From contig NC_134542.1 in NCBI RefSeq assembly GCF_050624435.1, forward strand, positions 111,211,677-111,275,676: DNA of 64,000 nucleotides. Reading direction: 5' to 3'. Of the stretch, positions 24,262-36,035 are shown one piece after another. The notes beneath the pieces were generated by a model. It had not been told where the DNA came from. It worked only from the letters and a program-made list of their open reading frames with translations, and made no database searches. The stretch's first letter is position 1, and the number at the start of each line of letters is the position of its first letter. The position numbers and the translations under genes are program-made. The stretch is from Tenrec ecaudatus (Eukaryota; Chordata; Mammalia; Afrosoricida; Tenrecidae).

Positions 24262-26120
24262 TTTTAATGTATTATTAATTTGGAGTTTACACATATATCA
24301 TATCATTCATAGTTCAATGATGTCAAGCAATATTGTACAATTGCTACCACAATCAGTTTCCAAGCATTTTTCCTTCCTGGACTCCTTGACATCACCCCCT
24401 TTTAAGCTCCGCACGCCCAATACCACCACTCTAAGTCCCCCTCCCCAAAGCCCTAATCTACTTGCTGTCCCTATAGTTTTATCAATCCTGGGTTACATAT
24501 CCTGAACAGCAGAAAAACATATAACACAACTTGAAAGGGTGATCCTCAAATACATAACATCTCTGAGATAAACCCTAATACGAACAAACAAAAAACAAAA
24601 CTAAACAAACATTCAGAAAAGGTTAAAAACCAGATCAGTTCCAGTGTGCATCGGATGGAACATCAACTGACAGGCTTAGCTGTTCAAGTCGGGTTTATCG
24701 CTTTGATCTTTTACACTCATCTCTCCAATGCTCTCTGTTTAGTCATCACATTCCTCCTAGCCCTCAGGTATGGACTGGGGGAGATCACAAGAGGCTTATT
24801 TCCTATGTTTTTCCCACAAATGTATCTTAGGCTGCCACTGTCATCCATAGCCTACAAGCAAGATTCTCACAACTTAGATTCTGTTACTAATCCCGCCTTT
24901 GATTTTGGATTATATGATTTGCAATCCTTCAGTCACTGATGATGGTGTGTGCGTCTTCCATGAGGACTTAATTGACATCTTAGATGGCTTAGATGACTTC
25001 TTGTTTGGAGACAAGCCTGTAAGATCCCAGATGCTATTTTATCTGATAGCCGGGCACCATCTAATTTCTTTTCCACATTTTGCTGTAGCACCCACATCTT
25101 CTGGATTCCCTTCCTGAGGGCGAGTATGGGGCCAGGGCCATAATGCAAGAACTGTTTTTAAACTGGAGCTAGGACTTAGCATGAGCAAGAACCCATTCCT
25201 AGATCCATGGTTTCTGCTTGTTTGTTTTATCTGTCTTTGGCCCCCTTTCAAAACCTTCTTGTTAATTTATGGTAGAGAGTCTTATTGAACATCCTTCTAG
25301 GGCATAATGATCTTCCATTAATATTGCCTTTGATTGGACCCTATTTGTTTTTAAAGCCCTGCTGAGAGGAGGATATTTGACCAATGTAATTGTATAGAAT
25401 CAATCTTGTCATGGCTGGGTGCATATTTACACAAGCAACGGGGCTTACTTGTCAGGGAAATTTACAATAATAAGCATTGAGAATGTCAGTCATAGGTTTG
25501 TGGGAATAATACTTATCTTAATACAGTTTATAATCCATGTTTGTCCACCCACCAACAGTTCAACAGTCTCGGTACAGCTGTGTTCTGCTTCCTCAGACAC
25601 CACGTATTTTCTGACGTAAGTCTTCAGGTTACAAGAGGCCAGTTCACCCAGTGGAGTTTCTGCATCGGATCTCACTGATGCAGCCTTTGGAGAATACCAT
25701 GTGCCTTGAAGATTCAAGGTTCTGTGTCCCAGCATTCCAAGGCAACCTGGCCTGGGTCCCAAAAATATACCCAGCAGCCTGGTCAGTATGACCCATTTGG
25801 TGCATACCATCAAAGACACTTCCCACTTCGGGTCCCCCAAATAATTTTCATCCATTCCTCCCCACAACTGGAGATAGATCCTCCCTCTTTCTCTACCAGC
25901 AGACATAAACTTGTGTTCCCCCAGATGGGTTGGCTCCTTTCCCCTCTCCTTACTAGCTTTTCCTATCAGTATCCCTCTGCCCTCTGATAAGGCTGTCTAC
26001 CTGTCCAGGGGTACCACAATATTTATTTACATGGCAGCCATTTGCTAGACAACATCCACTTCTCTTCCCTTGACCATTTGGTCCCAGCTGACATGAGGCA
26101 CCCTCTGGCAAAGGTCTCAC
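24262..26120 (-). mobile_element. L1-like element inserted in RTE, minus strand
   Basis: The 3' end is at the left: a T-rich start, then AATTTGGAGTTTACACATAT. It is flanked by GCTATTCTTT at both sides, extending to about 14 bp with one mismatch (TCATGCTATTCTTT / TCACGCTATTCTTT). Landmarks shared with 43629-44420 include CCTTCCTGGACTCCTTGACA and the CACCAACAGTTC..GTTCTGCTTCCT region. About 1.86 kb. No ORF2 domain is visible, so it is a long L1-like 3' UTR or an L1-dependent non-coding retroposon. Confidence 0.7.
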
Positions 26121-26340
26121 GCTATTCTTTATCAAGCATGATAATCTTTTCCAGGGACTGTTCTCTCCTGTTAATATGCCCCAAGTACAGGAGACTGCAT
26201 CTTTCTATCCTAGCATTTAGGGACCATTCTGGGTGTAATCGTTCCAAGACAGATTTTTTTAGGGGGCTGGGTTCTTCTAGCAACCCATGGTACTTCCAAT
26301 ATTCTACACCAACTCCATAACACAAATGCATCAATTAATG
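26121..26340 (-). mobile_element. RTE LINE 3' region, part 2 (interrupted copy)
   Basis: Resumes the RTE of 24085-24261. CAAGCATGATAATCTTTTCC, AGGGACTGTTCTCTCCTGTT and ATGCCCCAAGTACAGGAGAC are in RTE antisense order, ending near ACACAAATGCATCAATTAAT. Confidence 0.75.
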
Positions 26341-26361
26341 GAATATTAATGAAATAGTATT

Positions 26362-26575
26362 TTTTAAAAACCATCACTGCCATTTCGTAGATCCTGGCTC
26401 ACAGCAAAAAATTTCTACAAGATGAGAATAGAACAGCCTCATGTGTTTCTGAGACTGCAAATCTTTATTTCTGTAGAAAACATCATCTTTTCCCCATGAA
26501 ACATCTGGTGATTTTGAACTGCTGACCTTGTGGTTAACCACTGCACATGTAATCCACTACGACACTATGGCTTGT
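26362..26575 (-). mobile_element. AfroSINE, minus strand
   Basis: From left, the RTE-like tail and middle body (CGTAGATCCTGGCTCACAGC), then GTGTTTCTGAGACTGCAAAT, TTTTGAACTGCTGACCTTGT and GGTTAACCACTGCACATGTA. The last two are the antisense B-box and head. Near complete but diverged. Confidence 0.75.
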
Positions 26576-27587
26576 AGTGAACTATTAATAACATAAAATT
26601 ACTGCACTGCAATTTTATGTTGAAGCTAGCCAACTTCTCTTTTTTGGACAAAATCTGGAATCTTTATGTTAAACATTCTACATGTGCACTTCTTAGAGTT
26701 CCTGCCTGAGGTTCCCTATGTTCATTTTATTTTCAAGAGGATTTTAGTAGAACCTGTGACCTCTTCTCTAAGTAAAAGCATGTATTGTCATGACCTTTAT
26801 GATTTTTTAAAAGCTCTTTGGGATTCTTACATGTGAACGGATTCATAGCACTTAGAGTTCTTTCTGACAGAGTCAAAGAGAACCCTAAGTGGTGGCTTCA
26901 GAAGGAAAAACCTCATGACTTCAAAGTCTGTCTCATTGGCCTTTGAATTTTAGCCATGCACTCTGAGAAATACTGTTATCAGTCCTCTGGACTTATTAGC
27001 TGCCATGCTGATGCTCATTGCCCAGCCATCTTTGCTTCATTTGTTTGCCTTCTGTACGTTACCAAAGAACCAGGTATATATTCAGTAGGACGGTGGTATG
27101 CGAGAAAATGACTCCGCCCCAACTGTGCTCAGAATGGGTCATGTGCACTTTCCTCTCCTCTTTTTCATTTTTTTGGATAAATGTCAGGAATTCAGAGGTG
27201 GTGTTATGGCAGTTAGAAATTGTTCACCTATTTATTCTGATTCCTGAAGAAAATATTTTTGCAAGCCCAAATCCAGTTCATTTCTGAGGATTATCAGAGA
27301 GTAAGAGTTACTCATATAAAAAACCTAACAAATAATTACAATTTCAGATGTGCCAAGAAAGAGAGAAAGAATCTTTCCAGAGACATGAGAGATATTTGAA
27401 GAGATTTATCCCTTAGATCATCATTGTTTGCTGTTGTAGTTAAATTCGAGTCACCGTTCTCTTTCTCTGATTAAAGACAAGAGCACAGCTGTTACCGTCC
27501 TCCCCGTCAGCTTAATAGCAAAGAACGATGCAAGGTAGGGAGCTTGATGGACGTGTTCAAATGTTTTCGTTCTTTTTATATCTCACT
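26576..27587. other. No gene or assignable repeat seen
   Basis: AT-rich unique DNA. The string AACCCTAAGTGGTGGCTTCAG near 26882 resembles an AfroSINE head, but nothing around it supports a full element. Confidence 0.4.
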
Positions 27588-27850
27588 TGTTGACCCCTAA
27601 GTCAGCCTCTGACTCATGGGTAACCCACACACAACCTGACGGTGGTAATCCATCAGGTTTTCACTGGCTGATTTTGGAAGTATTTCAACACGGTTTTCAC
27701 CCATAATCCATTTTCGTCTGGACGTTTCCCTGAAACTTGTGTTGCACGGTAACTCACTAGCCTCCACTGGCATACTTTGTGTATTATCTGAGAATCTCAG
27801 CTGAATCTACTGCCGGGTAGGAGAGAATTTCACTACTGAACTACCACTAC
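27588..27850 (-). mobile_element. Diverged AfroSINE-type SINE, minus strand
   Basis: CTCTGACTCATGGGTAACCC resembles the antisense tail, CATCAGGTTTTCACTGGCTG the middle body, and ACTGCCGGGTAGGAGAGAAT..CTGAACTACCACTAC the head side. It is longer and more diverged than other copies, perhaps an older subfamily. Confidence 0.5.
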
Positions 27851-28075
27851 CTTCATATATAACGTATTTGGAATTTTAAAAACTATGTGCAAACCATGAC
27901 TACGATGGAGTCCTGCGCCTCTTCCAAGCTGATTTTATATGTCACTATATTTGATTGATTCCTTTAAGTTCTTCCAACTTCAATTTTGATGAATGTATTA
28001 TTTTTTTAATGAGGCTTACTTTGATGTGATAAATTTTTATCAGGTGCAATTCATCTACTCTACCTTCTTCTGGTT

Positions 28076-28200
28076 GTTGTCGTTAGCTTCTATCAAGTCA
28101 ACTCCAACTCGTGGAAATTCCTTGTGCCCTGTATGTGTGGAGAAGAATTTCTCTGAATCAGTTCTCCAGGCCTTACTTCTGTGATCCCCTTGAGTTGAGT
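28076..28200 (-). mobile_element. Partial AfroSINE/RTE tail, minus strand
   Basis: TTGTTGTCGTTAGCTTCTAT followed by AAGTCAACTCCAACTCGTGG is the antisense RTE/AfroSINE tail. CTCTGAATCAGTTCTCCAGG is the antisense body. The head is missing. Confidence 0.6.
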
Positions 28201-28602
28201 AGGCTTGACTGGCTCATCCCTCACTTGACTCTGATAATGCTCTGCTAGTAACTTGTCTATGCTTTGTTTCAAGTTGTACTTCAATAAAACATTCTGCTAT
28301 CACAATATGAGTTCCTCTATGTAATTATAGCTGAAGGTAGACTACTTGGAAATATTTCAGTTATGTAGCTAACTGCTGATTACTATCTTGAAGATAGGAT
28401 ATCAGGATGGGTTGAATGTGTTTGAACTCAATTATAAGTATTACTACAAACATCTTAAATATTATTAGTTCATGTAAAAATGGATAAGGGTAGGAGAGTT
28501 TTATGTTTAATTATTCAATGATGTCATCAAACTACACTTATTTAAAAATTTTTTCTTATCTAGTTTTGAAAATAACAGGTTCATATAATGACTGATTACA
28601 TG

Positions 28603-29025
28603 TGTGTAGGAATACTATGTGTCAACATGGCTAGGCTACCATTATCATGAGTCTGGCAAATATTAGGTAGTCATCTGTCTTTTGTGATCTAATATAAGCA
28701 GTCAATATATGGAAAGAGGAGTTTCCTTGGGGTTGTGGCCTGCCTGATGTGTATAATTGGATGTCTGTGAAAGCTCACTCACTCAGTGCTGCATCCTTCT
28801 TGTTCTCTGGCCTCTCTTGTTTTGGAATGTGGTGAGATTTCCAATGGCTCTCCTGACTGCTGGTTTTGGATGTTCCAGTTCCTGTGACCCCATGAGCCAG
28901 GAGCCTGTTACTCGATCCTATGGATTTGGGATTTGCCAGACCCCACAATAATGTGAGCCATTTCCTTCAAGTGTGAGATTTATATACACTTTACTGGTTT
29001 TGCTGCTTGAAAGTACCTAGTCTCA
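28603..29025 (+). mobile_element. LTR-like repeat, approximate bounds
   Basis: GTGTCAACATGGCTAGGCTA near the start and TGTGAGCCATTTCCTTCAAG, then TATATACACTTTACTGG near the end, have the layout of mammalian ERV LTRs and partly resemble the LTR family at 41008 and 48714. No clean TSD was found, so the ends are estimates and the class is open. Confidence 0.5.
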
Positions 29026-30261
29026 GATAGTCCTTGTAGCCAAGGGCAATTTAATTTACATATTTCCTAGCCCAAGATAAGAGTGTCCAATGCAAAGTGA
29101 GCCTTTCCTGTAGTTAATCTTCCTTTCATACCATCAATCTTCTAATCTTATTTCCCCAGAAGACACTTCTTTGCTCTCTATTGGCTAACCTGTTTTAAAT
29201 ATTCATCCTTACTCAGCTACTGTGAATTACTCATTCTTACGCAATTAAATGTCAAGGCCGATAGACTCTGAAAGTGGATTTCCTGAAACATTAACTCTGG
29301 CTCTGTGGGTTAAACAAGTGAGAATTCACCCATTACCTGAAAGGGTCAGTGTCCTTCACATCCCTTGGGGGAGTAGGCGCCAAGAGAAAGTTACCCAGAA
29401 AGAGCTATTGACGAGATAACATAATGTCCTCCACAGCCAGGTGAGGCTGGGTTTTCCATCATTTGCAACTGACTGTTGTGAGTAGCTCATTTTATTTGCA
29501 TGTCAGTTTCTAGAATATCTTTCCAGAAAGTATTCGATCACATCTAGGAGAGAACTAGGTACTCAACGTTGCTCTCTCTGTCCTCTGCCTCACATGTCTT
29601 CTTCTAACATAAATCTCGTGAAGCCCAGGCAATATAGAGGAGACCAGAAGGATCTTACAGGATCCCGTCATATTCAAAACAAGCTTTCTGGAGAGTGGCC
29701 TAGGAACTCAATGGCAATGGGAACGTTTCCAAATCCCTAACCTGAGGCCAAATCTGTACTTTCTTTCTCCCTTGTCTCTGTACAGATGGAATTCACTGAA
29801 AGATCCCAGACTATCTTATTTGAAGGTAATCTTCCATACCATTACATTTGATAAATAAATGATGTGGTAGAGACGTTAACCTTTGCTTCCCCATCCAAAT
29901 CAACTCCTTTCACATGGCCCTTGATATGCACAGCAGGAACCAAAGAACACCAGACAATCTTCACTTCCATGGTCTGAGCAGGATGCAACAAGAATACTTT
30001 ATCCAACCAGTTTGAAATTGAACTAAAGCACAAAGACACTGTTCTATGGCATGCAGAGCCATAAAGTTACAGCAAATACAGACACAAAGGATTTACAGGC
30101 TTCAGACAGTGCTGAACTCTGTGAAAGTAATTTAGCTAGACTGAGAAGGGCAGAGCACAGATATATTGAAAAGTAAGAAGAAAGGACCACATGATCTCCC
30201 ACAGAGAACATGCTTGTTTAGTGGTGTGATTCTTTTTGTGAAATATGGTTTCACCAAGTGT
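29026..30261. other. Unique DNA, no gene seen
   Basis: No assignable repeat. A minus-strand frame at 29842-30039 (65 codons) reads smoothly but matches nothing I know. Confidence 0.45.
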
Positions 30262-30415
30262 GCTGGGTGGCACAGTGAAGCGCTTATTTACTACGCAGAA
30301 TTGTCATGATTCCAATCCATCTGTATGTGCCTCCCAAGACAAGCTCGATCAGTGGCAGTGCTGGCTGGATGCAGGGCTGTGGGCAGCAATGGTACCACTG
30401 TCAGGAAGAACACCC
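30262..30415 (+). mobile_element. Partial AfroSINE
   Basis: GTGCTGGGTGGCACAGTGAA followed by GCGCTTATTTACTACGCAGA is the tRNA-derived head, with a B-box remnant at ATTCCAATCC. The 3' half is not clear. Confidence 0.6.
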
Positions 30416-30426
30416 AATGTCTAGAC

Positions 30427-31247
30427 CAGCGGTTCTCAACCCGTGGGTCACAAACTGTTTGGGGGTCAAACGATCCTTTCGCAGGGGTCGCCCAATTCAT
30501 AACAGTCACAAAATTACAGTTATGAAGTAGCAACAAAAATAATTTTTTAAAGGCCTAAGTCTATTGGGCTCAGACCAGGAGTCCATGGGTCTTTAGAACA
30601 TTTGTGTACTTGTTGATCTCTGTGTCCAAGTTCTTCTCGGCCTGTTTCTGCAGCCTCATGAGCTGCTTCTTCCTCCTCTAATGGATTTTGTTCTTCTCCG
30701 TCCTCTTCTTCTCCGGGGCTGTTGGCATCGCCTGGTACTTCCAGCCCACCTCGTGGGCTAGGCGGCCCAGGGAGGCAAATTTGCGTGTGGGCTTCAGTCG
30801 CACCACCTTGCGGACAGCAGGGACTGCCATCGCTTTCCTTCTTATCTGAGGGGGTGGGAGCTCGTCCCACCGGGGAGCCGGTCCAGGGCAGCCAATCCCA
30901 CGCATGGTCTTGTGGGCAGCAGTCCTAGCACGCAGAGGTGCGACTCGGGGCCGGGGAGTGGAGGGGAAGGCCAGGCACTTCAACTTGTTTCTGTAGAAGT
31001 AGCCAGAAACATTGATGCTCTCCCAGTGCACCATCACCATCTTCAGACCCAACAGCACTTGGTTGGCCACAATGGCCCCCAGTAGGCACAGGAGAGGGCC
31101 ACAGCCATGGAACACCAGGAGATGCCCCTCCACCATCTTCAGCAGCCACCTGGGAAAGCCCAATAAAAATAATTTGATGGTTGGGGGTCACCACAACATG
31201 AAAACTGTATTATAGGGTCTCAGCATTAGGAAGGTTGAGAACAACCG
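30427..31247 (-). mobile_element. SPIN hAT transposon (non-autonomous), split by a retrocopy
   Basis: Starts CAGCGGTTCTCAACC and ends GGTTGAGAACAACCG, the SPIN terminal inverted repeats. Internal SPIN blocks include GATCCTTTCGCAGGGGTCGC, AATTACAGTTATGAAGTAGC and TTGGGGGTCACCACAACATG. It is flanked by GTCTAGAC on the left and a diverged GACTATAA on the right, consistent with an aged 8-bp TSD. About 190 bp without the 30546-31164 insert and its TSD. It lies opposite in orientation to the copy at 38465. SPIN elements are known to have spread horizontally among tetrapods. Confidence 0.88.
30546..31164 (-). pseudogene. RPL13A: Processed pseudogene of ribosomal protein L13a, inserted in SPIN
   Basis: The minus-strand reading, from the ancestral ATG at 31134-31136 to the stop at 30570-30572, gives RPL13A text. 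It includes [34 protein letters not shown] and [14 protein letters not shown], then lower-frame segments ending in a T-H-G-L-L-V-like C-terminus. The span is 567 bp against 612 in the usual 203-codon gene. There is an internal deletion after KLKCLAF and a frameshift past the NKIH segment. It lacks introns, keeps ~24 bp of 5' UTR (CTTTCCCAGGTGGCTGCTGA) and the GTCTGAGCCCAATA 3' UTR start. The direct repeat AAAAATAATTT (30535-30545, 31165-31175) marks LINE-mediated insertion. Host-gene retrocopy, not expected to be functional. Confidence 0.93.
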
Positions 31248-31799
31248 GACTATAACAAAATGTGTGCCATGTTTCAGAAGCAATGAACTCTTTTATCATA
31301 ATATCCCTCTACTGATAACAACAAAAACCCATTTTGTAAGCCCATCTTATATGTATCGACATACCTACAAGGCTAAAACTCTCTGCTAATTTTCGTTTTC
31401 AGCAATCTAATAGTCACATCTGTGGTATTTACCCATGTAAACTGATGTTTCCAATCACAAGGTTTCATCCACATGGGAAATATATAGATGCTATTATTTT
31501 TCATTATGGCTATTTTGTTGAAGTATTATGGTAACTAGTATTTGTGAACCTACATCAATAACTTTTCCTAGAATGAAGGAATAAATAAATGAAAGTAAAC
31601 AAAGTTTAGAAGACTTCATCTTGTGAAGAACATTGTAACTAATAATGTAGTGAAATGTAGAAAAAAATGTATGAGAGTTGTGCTGTTGGGATCCCTATCA
31701 TTTAAGAACTATCACATTTAATTATTTTACAACTGTATTTCTCACAGATGATTCAGTGATTAAAGATGATCACAAATCTTCCTAAGGATTCGATATGTT
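31248..31799. other. No gene or assignable repeat seen
   Basis: AT-rich unique DNA between the SPIN element and a SINE. Confidence 0.45.
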
Positions 31800-31985
31800 T
31801 GGGTACCGGAGGAGGCCCGGGTGGAGAGCTTACACCATGATATGTCCCACTGAGTGACATCAATCTTCGTGAAGCCACTGGGATGGTGATCTGTTTCTAA
31901 AAGGTCACCAGCTTTTGAAAGTCCTATGGATAAGTTCTACTATATACATGTATGGTCGCAATGAGCCAGAAAAATGAAAGACAAT
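31800..31985 (+). mobile_element. AfroSINE, diverged
   Basis: GGAGGCCCGGGTGGAGAGCTT is the head, AAGCCACTGGGATGGTGATC the body, and GAAAGTCCTATGGATAAGTT then TATGGTCGCAATGAGCCAGA the tail. Element order is preserved; divergence is high. Confidence 0.6.
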
Positions 31986-32244
31986 TACTAGTAACAACAA
32001 CAGTTCCTGAATTCTGAAGACACTTTTACAATTACATGCTATACATGCTATTAAAACTTTTAAGCAAAATTTCACAATTTTTCTTTTGATAATTCATGTC
32101 TTTGATTTAGTACGCTTTTTGACAATTGAAAAAATTACATACTTGTTGTGAGAAGAGTGTTTAATATGGTTTTCTAACTAAAGTCTCAACCTCCCACTAA
32201 ATAACTTTTTCCTGTGTGGGTCTTTTAAGAAGGTGGGGGAAGAT

Positions 32245-32720
32245 TCTGTTAGGATTCACCTGAACTCTCTGAGAAAGAGGAAGCAGGATCTCCTCACCAG
32301 CAATGGCAAGGAGTGGAGCGTATCCTCTGGACCCCAAATCCCTGTGCAGTGAACCCCTCGATCCAGAACAGCAGAACCAGGATCCAGAGCACAAAACAGA
32401 GTGCTGGATCCACAGAGCAATACAGCTGAGGCCTTTCATGCAGGACATTGGCTTGTGAAGTGGTTGCCTCTGGGCAATTAATTGGGGACGTTAGGCTTGC
32501 TGACCCACAGAAATGGAAGTAAGTGCTTTTGTCTTAGGCTTACGGGAGTGGAGTGCCTCTGGGCGCTTACATCTGGGAGCTGGTTTTGCTGACTCATAAA
32601 GCTTGAGCTGAGTGCCTTTGAGTTGAGGTTTCCAGTGGAGGTTTCCCTTTGGGCCTTTACTAGAAATCTGGAAGAACTTTTGTAACATATCTTGAGAAAC
32701 AATTCTGAGCACTTCTCACT
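32245..32720 (+). repeat. Unassigned interspersed repeat, copy 2 (LTR-like)
   Basis: Paralogous to 19590-20010, in the same orientation and segment order. The copy extends farther right (TTGAGCTGAGTGCCTTTGAG, GGTTTCCAGTGGAGGTTTCC). No open frame is credible. Ends and family are not determined. Confidence 0.5.
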
Positions 32721-32811
32721 AGCATTACAACTTGCTAGTCATGCAGTTTGTCTGTGAGTTGTGTGTAGCCTTCGCAATAGATATTGAAACCCAGAGAAAT
32801 AAAATAACAAC

Positions 32812-33008
32812 AAAGCAACTCACTGTAATCCTGGTGCCCACTCATAGAGACCCTTTAGGACAGCGTAGCACTGGCCCTTTGAGTTTCTGAGACTGCATAA
32901 CTCTGCGTAGGAGTAGAAGGCCTCCTCTTTCTCCTAAGGCTAGTAATTTCTAACAGCTGACCTAGTGGATCAAGGCCAAATTCATAACCACTGTGCCACC
33001 CGGGGTCC
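32812..33008 (-). mobile_element. AfroSINE, minus strand
   Basis: CTGGTGCCCACTCATAGAGA and ACCCTTTAGGACAGCGTAGC are the antisense tail and body. GTTTCTGAGACTGCATAACT follows, then TTTCTAACAGCTGACCTAGT and ACCACTGTGCCACCCGGGG for the B-box and head. Near full length. Confidence 0.82.
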
Positions 33009-35610
33009 TATCGAGGTAATATAGAGAAAATTAAGACAATCCAATCATTTATAAGAGATTAACGTCTCCTGGCCAAAGCTCTTACGCAATCATAAAAGGC
33101 AAAACCAAGAACACTGACTAGCGTTAGCCTCTAGGAAGTCTTAAAACCATAGAAATGATGGTCTACCATGAATTAGGAACAAAAAACAAAGCAAAAATAG
33201 TTGTTAATTTTGCTGGCAGCCTCTCATACGACTTTATTTAACAGTCATAATATCTGCATGTGTCTATAGTATTTTACTCACTTTAAAAGACGATAAGGGG
33301 ACACTCAAAGAGATCTAATACCTTGCACAGATGGACAGGGAAACAAAGCTCTGTATGACTTAGGAGAGAAATGACGATAGTTTTTCTGGTTTTCTTTCTA
33401 CCTTTCATGATAATGATGAGGAATTTTCCTATCTTTAAGTAACTGGGCTAAACCAGAGACATTTCAAAGGTGTATTATCTGTACAGGATGTACACAATAT
33501 TCTAGGCAAAGAGAATAAATAATTTCAAAGGCACATCGGTGTACATTTGCTCAGTATTTGAGAGAACTTAAATGCTAAAGCTCTTAGGTGTACCCGTAGA
33601 TAAGAGGGAGCCATGTGATGGTTTCAAGAGGGAAAATGGAGCCACTGGCATTGGACGTACTAGCATGTTGTTCTGAGCTACAAAGACCAAACTAAATATA
33701 ATCACACACACCTATGGGGAGGTAGAGAGCAAACAAAACTCACCTCGGGATTTTGAGACAAGAGCAGTAGAAAGGTCATATTATCTTAAAATATTGCTTT
33801 TCTATATTGGATTTCAATTACACAGGTTTGTGAATATCGGCCTACATATATGTAAACATGATAAAAATCTTCATAAATAAATTAAAACCTATCTCTTCCT
33901 GCTAGTTTGCATGGTTCTAATAAATGTTGTAGAGAGCTTACAGAATGATATCGATGCTAAAACAGGATGTCCCTAATAAGCATGCATGGAAACAGCTGCC
34001 TGGTGAGACCCAGGTAACCTGGGCATGCGATTCTGCTTTCAATCTGCAAACTGATGCCTGGGCTTTGCCTCTCCAGACACCTGCCGGTATATAGATGGAT
34101 GGCATTAATTTCAGACTGGGAAATCTAGTGATGCTGTCCTGAACTCTGCAAACAAGGTCAGACATTTGTGCGGGCTACAGCCCTCCAGGAGAACATGCAC
34201 ACTGTTCGCTGTCTGTGGTGTCCTACTGTTTGACTTTGTTTGTGTTCTGTCCAGAGAGTTTTCATTGTTTTAAGGAATTTTGTATCTTATCAGAGAATAA
34301 GAATAAATATTATCTTCATGTTTAAATTTCTTTTACAACTTCTAAAAACTAGATAAGGAGAGGACCTAGTTAGTTTGATTAGTGAGCAGGCTGCCATCAA
34401 GCTCACAGGCATCAGTTGGTTTGAGTGTAGCTGAGATCCTTGTAACTTTGGGATCGGATGTCGGGATGACACTTCGACTCTTTAAGAAGAGCTCATTCTA
34501 ATCACACCTGTGAACTGCGTAACATATCGTGGAACACTTCCTAACTTCCTTTCCCTCCTGACTGTCCTTTGCTGCTGTTTCCTCCCTTCTCTTTACCCTG
34601 TGTTTGAAGGATGCCTGACCTTGTTTCTAACATCATCTAAGCAAAATCAACCAGTACTTGGAAAAGAAGAAGTATGCACAAAGCACAGATCTTAGTATAT
34701 TAGAAGAATAAAGTGGATAATAATAAAAGTTTCCAGTTTAGATGAATAGAAACAAAGCATATACTTCTTAATTAAGAAAATTGAAACTATACTACTGGAC
34801 AGTTCAATTCCTGCCCAGAGCTTGTACGGCATCTAATGAGAAATGCTGATTTGAAACACTGAAAAGTGATGGCTAAGTTGATATCCTTTAATCCTACTGC
34901 CACCAACAGGTAACCTGAAGCAGAAATGAATTGGAACTAAGCCCAGTGGGCGTGGGTGACAGAGTTAATGAGAGCTATGTTACAGACAGGAAGGTTAGAA
35001 CAGGAACTAACTTTTGAAGGAAGAAAGAATCTCTCTTGCTTAAAAGAAAATGTCTATGGCTTTTCAGCTGTTTGGTTGTTGAACTTAGTAGGGAAAACTT
35101 AGCACTTTTACCAGCCATGGGCTGTGGAGTGAAGACCCAAGATTTAATAGCCCATGCTCTTGACCAGGAGGAATTCAGAGTAAGCAGGGTAAAGCTGTGA
35201 ACGCAGCTGAGAAAAGAGCTGCCGGGGGGGGGGGGGGGGGGGGATCACAAACCTCGAGGAGTGCCTCAGTGGAGGAACTCACAGAAACGAAGGCAGGGAC
35301 AAGGGCACAGCCCTCTAGATTCTATGAGTTCTCTGGAGCACAGAAGGACGAAAGCAGCTCCCTGGCTCTTGGAGGAGTTATCCGCCTTCCCCTGGCATGG
35401 TCAGGAGCTCAGGTCTGACAGCAGCATGAAACGGCAGAAGCTGGGCTTCAAATCTAACTCAGCATTTAATCATTCATTGACCGTGGAGCACCAGGGTCCC
35501 CCTCTCCAGCAATGATAAATAACTTTGGTCCAAGTCTCAAGATTACAGCCGGAAGACTAGTAGGATTCGCTACTGACTTCATGGTTGTAGGCTAATGTGT
35601 GCCTGAACCT
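33009..35610. other. Unique DNA, no gene seen
   Basis: About 2.6 kb without an assignable repeat apart from the poly-G run below. Open frames are short and unrecognised. Confidence 0.45.
35224..35243 (+). repeat. Poly-G run of 20
   Basis: Twenty consecutive G's, an unusual homopolymer for a mammal. It can form G-quadruplex-like structure and its true length is uncertain in most sequencing chemistries. Confidence 0.9.
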
Positions 35611-36035
35611 AGTCATGGTATTTTCAATGACCTCATATGCCTGTGAAAGTTAGATACTGAATAAGGAAAATCAAGGAAGAATCAAACATTTGAATTATGG
35701 TGCTTCAGAAGAACACTGAAAGTATCACAGGTTGTCAGAGGGACACATCGATCTGTTTTGGAAGAAGCACAGCCAGGTTGTTCCTTAGAAAGGAGGATGG
35801 GGAGTTTATCTTACGTCCTTTGGACATGTTATGAGGAGAGACCAATCCCCCCCAAAAGCCATTCTGTTTGGCAAAGGAGAGAGACAGTGATCAAGAGGAA
35901 GATCAAGTGGTGGCAACAACAGATTCAAACATGACAACAATTGTGAGGACAGAGCTGGATGGAACAATGCTTCATTATGTTGTATATAGGATGACGATGA
36001 GTAGGAACTGACTAGAGCATGCAGAATTTAACAAC
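35611..36035 (+). mobile_element. RTE LINE 3' region
   Basis: CTAGTCATGGTATTTTCAAT, CTCATATGCCTGTGAAAGTT and CTTTGGACATGTTATGAGGA are in RTE order. The degraded tail GATGACGATGAGTAGGAACT..GCAGAATTTAACAAC follows. 5'-truncated to the post-RT region. Confidence 0.8.

Noticed and set aside
25490-25906. 138-codon minus frame
   Set aside because: It lies in the non-coding body of the L1-like element at 24262-26120 and has no domain.
28603-29025. Assignment of this LTR-like repeat to the 5-bp-TSD family
   Set aside because: Partial similarity only; no matching TSD or consistent ends were found, so it is left unassigned.
29842-30039. Possible processed pseudogene on the minus strand
   Set aside because: The 65-codon product reads smoothly but matches no protein I know, and no TSD or A-tail was found.
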